From assembly GCF_005503625.1 (NCBI RefSeq), contig NZ_SCMX01000053.1:1-46715 (forward strand): a stretch of DNA of 46,715 nt. Direction: 5' to 3'. Under the pieces are notes generated by a model. The model saw nothing but the letters and a program-made list of their open reading frames with translations, had not been told where the DNA came from and searched no databases. This DNA is from Cupriavidus sp. 2SB. Lineage in GTDB: Bacteria; Pseudomonadota; Gammaproteobacteria; Burkholderiales; Burkholderiaceae. A program made the translations under genes and the position numbers. Positions within the stretch are counted from its first letter, which is position 1. Each line of letters starts with the position of its first letter. Shown in pieces: positions 7,078 through 15,409 of this stretch.

Positions 7078-7860
7078 TTACTGCATGTACCAGCCGTGGC
7101 TGACCACGAAGGACTGGCCGGTCAGCGCGTTGGATGGGAAAGCGGACAGGAAGAGGGCGGTCTGCGCCACGTCATCGACAGTGGTGAAGACGCCATCGAC
7201 GGTGCCGCCCAGCATCACGCGGCGCACCACTTCTTCCTCGCTGATGCCAAGCTCGCGCGCCTGCTCGGGAATCTGCTTGTCTACCAGCGGCGTGCGCACG
7301 AAGCCGGGGCAGATCACGTGCGAGCGCACGTTGTGCGCGCCGCCTTCCTTGGCCACCACGCGCGCCAGACCCAGCAGGCCGTGCTTGGCGGTCACGTAGG
7401 CGCACTTGAGCGGGGATGCTTCGTGCGAGTGGACCGAACCCATGTAGATCACCGTGCCGCCACGATTGTCGCGGTACATGTGGCGCAGCGCGGCGCGCGT
7501 GGTCAGGAAGGCGCCATCCACATGGATGGACAGCATGCGCTTCCAGTCGTCGAAGTTGTATTCGTGCACCGGGTTGACGATTTGGATGCCGGCATTGGAC
7601 ACGAGGATATCGACACCGCCGAATTGTTCGGCCACCAGGTCGGTGGCACGGTCGACGGCTTCCTCATTGGTGACGTCCATCGCCACGCCGATGGCACGGC
7701 CGCCGTTGGCCTCGATGCCCTCGGCCACCTTGCGCGCTGCTTCCTCGTTGAGGTCGGCGATGGCGACCGCCGCACCCTCGGATGCCAGCAGTTCCGCGAT
7801 GGCCTTGCCGATGCCGCTGGCCGCGCCCGTGACGATGGCCGATTTGCCTTGAAGCTTCAT
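7078..7860 (-). CDS. 3-hydroxybutyrate dehydrogenase (SDR family), copy A
   Basis: Classical short-chain dehydrogenase, 260 aa, predicted to interconvert D-3-hydroxybutyrate and acetoacetate with NAD. The cofactor motif is TGAASGIG (11-18), the catalytic residues are Ser142, Tyr155 and Lys159 (YVTAKHG), and the C terminus SHGWYMQ resembles bacterial 3-hydroxybutyrate dehydrogenases. Family members also include other beta-hydroxyacid dehydrogenases, so substrate is likely, not certain. The ATG follows GGAGAACAAC. It sits between adc and the patatin gene on one transcript. A second, clearly different paralogue lies at 8971-9747 in its own unit. Confidence 0.87.
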   Translation of the reverse strand: MKLQGKSAIVTGAASGIGKAIAELLASEGAAVAIADLNEEAARKVAEGIEANGGRAIGVAMDVTNEEAVDRATDLVAEQFGGVDILVSNAGIQIVNPVHEYNFDDWKRMLSIHVDGAFLTTRAALRHMYRDNRGGTVIYMGSVHSHEASPLKCAYVTAKHGLLGLARVVAKEGGAHNVRSHVICPGFVRTPLVDKQIPEQARELGISEEEVVRRVMLGGTVDGVFTTVDDVAQTALFLSAFPSNALTGQSFVVSHGWYMQ

Positions 7861-7944
7861 GTTGTTCTCCGGATGAATGAATTGCCGGCGCCCGTCATGG
7901 ACACCGGGGCACTGAAGGGAAACGGGAATGCAGGGTGTGCGGCG

Positions 7945-8688
7945 TCAAGGCTGGAGGTAGTCGTAGACCACCTCGCCGAGGCCGAGCGTCAGGTCGGCCA
8001 CGTAGTGCTTCGCGCCGACGATTTCGAGCACCGGCAACTGGGCAACCGGCGCCAGCGCGTGCGGAAACAGCGAGAGCGCGGCGGGGCCGGTCCATGCGCC
8101 CTTGACCTCCACGTCCGTAAGGAAGTAGCAGACGAGCTCGCACACACGCGCCGAGCCATCGACATGGGGCAGGATCTTGAGCAGGTAATTCGGCGTCGTC
8201 ACCAGTGACTGGCGCACCTTGTCAGCATCGATGCACTGGTGCTTGTAGCCCATCGTGCCGGTGGCCACGCGTACCGGGCCGTAGTCCAGCGTGCCGAGCA
8301 ACGTATCGGTCTCGACCGACAGGCGGGGGTTGGCCAGCTTCTTCGGAAAACCCCACAGCTCGCGCCCGCCCGCAAGCGGCGGATGGTCGTCCAGGAACAT
8401 CGAGTGGGTGTAGTTGCCGGCGTGGCCCTGGAACGTCACGGGGATCACCTGTCCCGATTCGGTGTAGCTGCCGAAGCCGGTGGAGTCCGGCATCCGGATG
8501 AACTCGTAGTGCACCACGGGTTCGGCAACCTGCAGCGGTTCGGGCACCACCTGGCGCAGCAACGCCGGATCGGTGCGGTACGAGACGATGAAGTACTCCC
8601 GCTGCAGGAACCGGTAGGGTCCCATCGGGTAGGCCGGGCTGACTAGCGGCGTGGCATACGCGCGCTCCCGGATGGTCTGAACGTCCAT
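7945..8688 (-). CDS. adc: Acetoacetate decarboxylase
   Basis: Converts acetoacetate to acetone and CO2 via a Schiff-base lysine. The 247-aa protein carries the family signature ELWGFPKKLANP, in which Lys116 is the expected catalytic lysine and Lys117 lowers its pKa. I start at the ATG preceded by CAGGAGGCCACGCAC. An in-frame upstream start adding 25 residues has no ribosome site and would exceed the family length. It is first gene of the adc-bdh-patatin group. Some members of this family are decarboxylase-like enzymes with other substrates, but the neighbouring 3-hydroxybutyrate dehydrogenases support acetoacetate. Confidence 0.92.
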   Translation of the reverse strand: MDVQTIRERAYATPLVSPAYPMGPYRFLQREYFIVSYRTDPALLRQVVPEPLQVAEPVVHYEFIRMPDSTGFGSYTESGQVIPVTFQGHAGNYTHSMFLDDHPPLAGGRELWGFPKKLANPRLSVETDTLLGTLDYGPVRVATGTMGYKHQCIDADKVRQSLVTTPNYLLKILPHVDGSARVCELVCYFLTDVEVKGAWTGPAALSLFPHALAPVAQLPVLEIVGAKHYVADLTLGLGEVVYDYLQP

Positions 8689-8970
8689 GTGCGTGGCCTC
8701 CTGGCAATGCCGTGCCGCAACGCGCTGTCCCGATGACAGCGGCTTGCTGCGGCCCAGGTTCATTCTGGAAGGCAGGGCAATGGGAAGCCATTACACGTCG
8801 GTATCGACGGGTGGATGCTTACGTATGATCGGACTAGCCGATGATTGCCAGGTGATACGTGCAAGGCGCTTGGGGAGGGGAGAAAACCCGCAGCGTTTGA
8901 AGACCATCACAAACAAAAAAAGCCCCGACTTCCGCCGGGGCTCTCAGTGCTGCATTAAAAGCCGTAGTGC
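8689..8970. other. Gap between the adc transcript and the hbdH transcript
   Basis: It holds the hbdH terminator (8911-8942) and, nearer adc, the presumed adc promoter. A sigma-54-like string on the minus strand near 8700-8715 has one base too few between its GG and GC elements, and I see no GTCTC/GAGAC enhancer repeats here. I cannot assign a confident promoter. Confidence 0.5.
8911..8942 (-). terminator. Rho-independent terminator after hbdH
   Basis: On the minus strand AGCCCCG pairs with CGGGGCT and is followed by an uninterrupted run of seven Ts and TTGTTTG-type sequence. It lies 29 bp after the hbdH stop, so the gntP-hbdH transcript ends before adc. Confidence 0.92.
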
Positions 8971-9747
8971 TTACTGCGCCGTCCAGCCTCCATCCATCGC
9001 CCAGGCCGCACCGCGCACTTGATCGCCCATCGGCGAGCACAGCATCAGCACGAGGTTGCCGAGCTGTTCCGGGGTGACGAATTGCCCGGAGGGTTGCTTG
9101 TCGGCGAGCAGGCGGGCTTGTGCCGCTTCGGTGGTGATGCCTTCGCGCTGGGCGATGGCGTCGATCTGTGCAGCCACCAGCGGCGTCAGCACGAAGCCGG
9201 GGCAGATGGCGTTGCAGGTCACGCCGGTGCCGGCGGCTTCCAGTGCCGTCACCTTGGTCAGTCCCACCAGGCCGTGCTTGGCTGCCACGTAGGCGGACTT
9301 GCCTGCCGAGCCCACTAGTCCGTGTACCGATGCGATATTGACGATGCGGCCCCAGTTGCTGGCACGCATGCCGGGCAGTGCCAGGCGCGTAGTGTGGAAT
9401 GCGGACGAAAGATTGATCGCGAGGATGTCATCCCACTTTTCAACCGGGAAATCCTCGACGGGTGCCACGTGCTGGATGCCGGCGTTGTTGACGACGATAT
9501 CCACGCCGCCGAAACGCTCCTGTGCCAGCGTGAACATGGCCGCGATTTCGTCCGGGCGCCGCATGTCGGCGGGATGATGAATGGCCTGGGCACCGGTGGC
9601 AGTGATCGAGGCCAGCGCGGCGTCGATATCGCCGAAGCCGTTCAGCACGATATTGGCGCCGGCCTGCGCCAGTGCCTGGGCGATACCGAGGCCGATGCCG
9701 CTTGTGGAGCCGGTGACCAGTGCGGTCTTGCCTTGCAGGGTGAACAT
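8971..9747 (-). CDS. hbdH: 3-hydroxybutyrate dehydrogenase (SDR family), copy B
   Basis: D-3-hydroxybutyrate dehydrogenase, 258 aa: NAD-linked oxidation to acetoacetate. The cofactor motif is TGSTSGIG, catalytic Ser140, Tyr153 and Lys157 (YVAAKHG) are present, and the NNAGIQHVAPVEDF and VHGLVGSAGKSAY stretches are typical of well-characterised bacterial 3-hydroxybutyrate dehydrogenases. It ends with GGWTAQ. It follows the GntP-family permease gene with a 10-bp gap and is closed by an intrinsic terminator, forming a two-gene import-and-oxidise unit. This copy is closer to the textbook enzyme than copy A. Confidence 0.93.
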   Translation of the reverse strand: MFTLQGKTALVTGSTSGIGLGIAQALAQAGANIVLNGFGDIDAALASITATGAQAIHHPADMRRPDEIAAMFTLAQERFGGVDIVVNNAGIQHVAPVEDFPVEKWDDILAINLSSAFHTTRLALPGMRASNWGRIVNIASVHGLVGSAGKSAYVAAKHGLVGLTKVTALEAAGTGVTCNAICPGFVLTPLVAAQIDAIAQREGITTEAAQARLLADKQPSGQFVTPEQLGNLVLMLCSPMGDQVRGAAWAMDGGWTAQ

Positions 9748-9757
9748 TGCGAATTCC

Positions 9758-11149
9758 TTAGACGAGGCCGGTCGTGTAGAACACGGCGATCACGAAGAAC
9801 ACGGCCAGTGTCTTGATGATGGTGATGGCGAAGATGTCGCGATACGCCTCGCGGTGCGTGAGGCCGGTCACGGCCAGCAGCGTGATGACCGCGCCGTTGT
9901 GCGGCAGCGTATCCATGCCGCCGCTGGCCATCGACACTACGCGGTGCAGCACTTCCAGCGGAATGTTTGCTGCCTGCGCCCCCTGGATGAAAGCGTTGGA
10001 CATCGCGGCCAGCGCGATGCTCATGCCGCCCGATGCCGAGCCCGTGATACCCGCCAGCGTGCTGACCGACACGGCGGCGTTGACGAGCGGGTTGGGAATG
10101 CTGCGCAGCGCATCGCTGACCACGAGGAAGCCGGGCAGCGCGGCGATCACGCCGCCAAAGCCGTATTCCGATGCCGTGTTCATCGAAGCAAGCAGCGCGC
10201 CGCCCACTGCGGCCTTCGTGCCTTCTGCAAAGCGGGCCTTTACCGTGCTGAATGCGGTCACCAGTACCACGAGAATGCCCAGGATCAGCGCGCCTTCGAC
10301 GGCCCAGATGGCGGTCACGCCGGCAATCTTGGTTTCCACCGGCTTGGCCAGGCCCGGCATCGACACGGTATGGCTCTGGCCGTACCACAGCGGAATCATG
10401 CGCGTGAGCCAGAAATTCGATACGCCAACGACGATCAGCGGCAGGATGGCCAGCAGCGGCGACGGCAGCTTGCCGCCTTCCACGCGTTGCGGTTCGTTGA
10501 GCAGGTTGGTGCCATAGCCTTCGCCACGTGCGGCGGCGGCACGACGGCGCCACTCCAGATACGTCAGGCCCACGGCGATGATGAACAGCGAGCCGATCAC
10601 GCCAAGCACCGGTGCGGCCCACGAGGTGGTGTTGAAGAACGTGGTCGGGATGATGTTCTGGATCTGCGGCGTACCCGGCAGCGAATCCATCGTGAACGAG
10701 AAAGCGCCCAGCGCGATGGCGCCCGGCATCAGCCGCTTGGGAATGTTGCTCTGGCGATAGAGTTCGGCGGCGAACGGGTAGACCGCGAACACCACCACGA
10801 ACAGCGAGACGCCGCCATAGGTCAGTAGCGCGCAGACGGCCACGATCACGGCATTGGCGCGCGAGCGGCCGATGTAGCGGATGGCAGCAGCGACGATCGC
10901 TTCGGAGAAACCGGAGAGTTCGACGACCTTGCCGAACACGGCACCGAGCATGAACACGGGGAAGTACAGCTTCACGAAGCCGACCATCTTCTCCATGAAG
11001 ACACCGGCGAACATCGGCGCGACGGCCGACGGATCGGTCAGCAGGACGGCGCCGAGCGCGGCCAGCGGGGCAAACAGGATCACGCTGTAGCCGCGATAGG
11101 CGGCAAACATCAGGAACGCCAGCGCGGCGATCACTACTACAAATGACAT
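9758..11149 (-). CDS. GntP-family permease, probable 3-hydroxybutyrate importer
   Basis: Inner-membrane carrier of the GntP/gluconate:H+ symporter family, 463 aa, with about a dozen hydrophobic segments beginning at residue 1. The glycine-rich ITGSASGGMSIAL and MASGGMDTLPHNGAVITLL stretches are characteristic of the family. GntP relatives next to 3-hydroxybutyrate dehydrogenases are usually annotated as D-beta-hydroxybutyrate permeases, and the 10-bp gap to hbdH supports that substrate here. Gluconate cannot be excluded from sequence alone. It is read from a candidate sigma-54 promoter 107 bp upstream and is divergent from the sigma-54 activator. Confidence 0.88.
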   Translation of the reverse strand: MSFVVVIAALAFLMFAAYRGYSVILFAPLAALGAVLLTDPSAVAPMFAGVFMEKMVGFVKLYFPVFMLGAVFGKVVELSGFSEAIVAAAIRYIGRSRANAVIVAVCALLTYGGVSLFVVVFAVYPFAAELYRQSNIPKRLMPGAIALGAFSFTMDSLPGTPQIQNIIPTTFFNTTSWAAPVLGVIGSLFIIAVGLTYLEWRRRAAAARGEGYGTNLLNEPQRVEGGKLPSPLLAILPLIVVGVSNFWLTRMIPLWYGQSHTVSMPGLAKPVETKIAGVTAIWAVEGALILGILVVLVTAFSTVKARFAEGTKAAVGGALLASMNTASEYGFGGVIAALPGFLVVSDALRSIPNPLVNAAVSVSTLAGITGSASGGMSIALAAMSNAFIQGAQAANIPLEVLHRVVSMASGGMDTLPHNGAVITLLAVTGLTHREAYRDIFAITIIKTLAVFFVIAVFYTTGLV

Positions 11150-11230
11150 GGGGTCTCCATTGCTTGTTCTTGAATGCGGTCGGGCCGCCTGGGATTGCCG
11201 TCTGCTGCCCGGGGTGCCGCCAAATATGAA

Positions 11231-11260
11231 GCGTCCCCCGGAAAGAGGACCGGGGGACGC
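11231..11260 (-). other. Leader hairpin at the 5' end of the gntP-hbdH mRNA
   Basis: A perfect 11-bp stem (GCGTCCCCCGG / CCGGGGGACGC) encloses an 8-nt loop. The transcription start predicted from the -24/-12 promoter (about 11256) falls in the outer edge of this stem, so most of it would be the first structure in the mRNA. It could protect the 5' end, act as an attenuator, or be a protein site in DNA. Confidence 0.55.
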
Positions 11261-11266
11261 TTCCTT

Positions 11267-11282
11267 AGCAGGCTCCGTGCCC
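11267..11282 (-). promoter_or_regulatory. Candidate sigma-54 (-24/-12) promoter of gntP-hbdH
   Basis: The minus strand reads GGG-CACG-GAGC-CT-GC-TA. The invariant GG and GC dinucleotides are separated by exactly 10 bp, as sigma-54 RNA polymerase requires, and the CACG block matches the consensus. It departs from consensus at T(-26) and at one T of TTGC. A divergent sigma-54 activator gene and upstream phased inverted repeats support it. Confidence 0.7.
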
Positions 11283-11341
11283 GCGCCAAAAAGTTATGAA
11301 AAAGGCGCATAAAGCCTTGGAAAGTGTAACCTTGCTGCTCA

Positions 11342-11422
11342 TGTCTCTTCCTTGAGACAGAACAAGCGCGTCCCAACGCGTGGAAATCTCCAATGTGAGA
11401 CACTCGGTCTCCAATCAGAGAC
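11342..11422. promoter_or_regulatory. Three phased inverted repeats, probable enhancer (UAS) of the sigma-54 activator
   Basis: Three copies of RTCTC/GTCTC-N6-GAGAC occur at 11343-11358, 11386-11401 and 11407-11422. The first extends to TGTCTC/GAGACA. Their centres are 43 and 21 bp apart, about four and two helical turns, so all three face the same side of DNA. They lie about 70-135 bp upstream of the -24 element of gntP and just before the activator gene. This suits an enhancer that also allows autoregulation. Another small palindrome (CGCGT-CCCA-ACGCG, 11367-11380) sits between copies one and two. Confidence 0.7.
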
Positions 11423-11449
11423 TGATAAGAAAACGAGACAAATCCCCCC

Positions 11450-13036
<1,587 letters not shown>

Positions 13037-13111
13037 ACGTCGAGGCATCGTCACGCCGGCGTGCTAACGTCGCGCGTGAGAAATGTCAGGACAGAGGTCA
13101 GAGGAGAGTTC

Positions 13112-14149
13112 ATGCAATCGGGCATTGTCGAGGCCGGCTATGGATCCGACCCGGTCGGGCTGATCAGCGGTTTCCTGTTTGTCCCGGGCGAGCCGGTGCG
13201 CGAGATCGATTCGCGCGAGGCGGCCGCGTGGCTGCACGCCCCGGCTGTGGTGGCGCAGGAAGGTCAGACGCGTCCCTTCGTCTGGCTGCACTTCAATCTC
13301 GCGCATAGTGCCTGCGAACGTTGGATGCGTAGTCAGCTTGGCTTGCCCGAGGATTTCTTCGAGGCCCTGCGGCAGGGATCGCACTCCACGCGCATCGAGC
13401 GGCAGGATGCGGCGCTGCTGGCCGTGGTCAACGACGTGATCTACAACTTCGGCGTGACCTCGACCGATATCTCCACGCTCTGGGCGCACGCCGATCACCG
13501 GCTGCTGGTCACCGCGCGTGCCCGGCCGCTGCGATCCGTGGATCGCCTGCGCGCAGCCGTGCGGCGTGGCGAAGCGTTCCGCTCCCCGCTGGATCTGGTC
13601 GTGCATCTGCTGCGCGATCAGGCCGATGTGCTGGTGCAGATCGTGCGCGAGACCGGCGTCAACGTCGACCAGATCGAAGACCAGTTGCTGGCGCAGCGGC
13701 TTCGCTCGAACCGCACGGATGTCGGCGCCATGCGGCGTGGCCTGGTGCGGTTGCAGCGGCTGCTGGCGCCGGAACCGGGCGCGCTGTTCCGCCTGCTGAA
13801 CCGTCCGCCCGCGTGGCTGCAGGAAACCGATCTGCAGGAGTTGCGCGAATCCACCGAAGAGTTCTCGCTGGTGCTGAGCGATCTGGCGGCGCTGGTGGAG
13901 CGGATCAAGCTGCTGCAGGAAGAAATCGCCGCCAAGCTGAACGAGCAGACCAACCGCACACTGTTCACCCTGACGATGGTCACGGTGCTGGCGCTGCCCA
14001 TCAATATCGTGGCCGGTTTCTTCGGCATGAACGTGGGCGGGATTCCGCTTGCGGAACATCCCCACGGCTTCTGGGTACTGGTGGCACTGGTTGCCAGCTT
14101 TACCGCGCTGGCCGGACGGTGGGCGTTCAGGAAGCAGCAGAGCCAGTAG
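13112..14149 (+). CDS. ZntB/CorA-family divalent-metal transporter
   Basis: CorA-superfamily membrane transporter of the ZntB branch, 345 aa. A large cytoplasmic N-terminal domain (about 1-285) is followed by two C-terminal membrane helices. The pore signature GMN is present as FFGMNVGGIPL, with the family's short periplasmic loop after it. ZntB proteins move Zn2+, and Mg2+ or other cations are possible in relatives. I start at the ATG after GAGGAGAGTTC; a further upstream in-frame ATG lacks a ribosome site. It stands alone between the sigma-54 activator and PPK2. Confidence 0.88.
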   Translation: MQSGIVEAGYGSDPVGLISGFLFVPGEPVREIDSREAAAWLHAPAVVAQEGQTRPFVWLHFNLAHSACERWMRSQLGLPEDFFEALRQGSHSTRIERQDAALLAVVNDVIYNFGVTSTDISTLWAHADHRLLVTARARPLRSVDRLRAAVRRGEAFRSPLDLVVHLLRDQADVLVQIVRETGVNVDQIEDQLLAQRLRSNRTDVGAMRRGLVRLQRLLAPEPGALFRLLNRPPAWLQETDLQELRESTEEFSLVLSDLAALVERIKLLQEEIAAKLNEQTNRTLFTLTMVTVLALPINIVAGFFGMNVGGIPLAEHPHGFWVLVALVASFTALAGRWAFRKQQSQ

Positions 14150-14285
14150 CAATCGGAACGATCGGGCGAGTGATCGGGCAGCCATGCGTGACATTTATGA
14201 CAAGTCACCTATTTGCCATCTCGCAGGCGTAGCATGGTTGGCGTGAGCCATGCGTCCGTTCGGGCGCGGGTGACGGAGGATATCC

Positions 14286-15236
14286 ATGGATTACAACGAC
14301 GAAACGCTGATCCAGCGCATTCACCGCGAGGTGGCGGACTATTACGACGAGGAACTCGAGCTTGAACTCGAGGACCGCGATCCCATGCTGGTGCAGCGGG
14401 TATTGTCCGGAGACATTGGCGGCCCCGGCGACAACAGCAATCTCAATGGCGATGAGGCCGAGCGTGCCGAGCGCCACATGTACTTCCGCGAACTGTTCCG
14501 CCTGCAGGGCGAACTGGTCAAGCTGCAGAGCTGGGTGGTGGCCACGGGCCACAAGGTCGTGATCCTCTTCGAAGGACGCGATGCGGCGGGCAAGGGTGGT
14601 GTCATCAAGCGCATCACGCAGCGCCTGAACCCGCGCGTCTGCCGCGTGGCCGCGCTGCCGGCGCCCAATGACCGCGAACGCACGCAGTGGTATTTCCAGC
14701 GCTATGTCTCGCATCTGCCTGCCGCTGGCGAGATGGTGCTGTTCGACCGTAGCTGGTACAACCGCGCCGGCGTGGAACGCGTGATGGGCTTCTGTACCGA
14801 TGACCAGTACGAGGAGTTCTTCCGCTCGGTGCCGGAGTTCGAACGCATGCTGGTGCGCTCGGGCATCCAGGTGATCAAGTATTGGTTCTCGATCACCGAC
14901 GACGAGCAGCACCTGCGCTTCCTGAGCCGCATCCACGATCCGCTGAAGCAGTGGAAGCTGAGCCCGATGGACCTGGAGTCGCGCCGCCGCTGGGAAGACT
15001 ACACGCGTGCCAAGGAAATCATGCTCGAGCGCACGCATATTGCCGAGGCGCCTTGGTGGGTGGTGCAGGCGGTGGACAAGAAGCGCGCACGGCTCAACTG
15101 CATCCATCACCTGCTGCAGCAGATGCCGTACGTGGAGCCGTCAGCGGCCACCATCGTGCTGCCGGATCGCGAGCGCCACGCCGACTACACGCGTCTGCCC
15201 GTGCCGTCGGAGATGGTCATTCCCGAGGTGTACTGA
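14286..15236 (+). CDS. ppk2: Polyphosphate kinase 2
   Basis: PPK2-family enzyme, 316 aa, transferring phosphate between polyphosphate and nucleoside di- or monophosphates. The P-loop is FEGRDAAGKGG (about 95-105) and the Walker B/lid region is FDRSWYNRAGVERVMGF. The single-domain length and these motifs fit class I (NDP-phosphorylating, with GDP or ADP), but class assignment needs alignment. The ATG follows GGAGGATATCC. An acidic N-terminal stretch (EELELELEDRD) precedes the catalytic core. Cupriavidus strains encode several PPK2 paralogues. An inverted repeat GTGAC-N11-GTCAC at 14188-14208 lies upstream. Confidence 0.92.
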   Translation: MDYNDETLIQRIHREVADYYDEELELELEDRDPMLVQRVLSGDIGGPGDNSNLNGDEAERAERHMYFRELFRLQGELVKLQSWVVATGHKVVILFEGRDAAGKGGVIKRITQRLNPRVCRVAALPAPNDRERTQWYFQRYVSHLPAAGEMVLFDRSWYNRAGVERVMGFCTDDQYEEFFRSVPEFERMLVRSGIQVIKYWFSITDDEQHLRFLSRIHDPLKQWKLSPMDLESRRRWEDYTRAKEIMLERTHIAEAPWWVVQAVDKKRARLNCIHHLLQQMPYVEPSAATIVLPDRERHADYTRLPVPSEMVIPEVY

Positions 15237-15409
15237 CACCCGGTATTCCCCGGCCGCGCTGGGTGCGGATGACAACAGATTGAAACGATCGTAGGGACGA
15301 AACATGGTCCGCACGACGCAATCGATGCTCAAAAAAGAGCTTCACGCGTCGTTATTGAGAGACCGCTCCGGGACATTCCGGAGTTCGCACATGTTTCTGG
15401 AGTTCCTCG

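Noticed and set aside
8700..8716. Sigma-54-like promoter upstream of adc on the minus strand
   Set aside because: GG and GC are separated by 9 bp, not 10, and no enhancer repeats are near.
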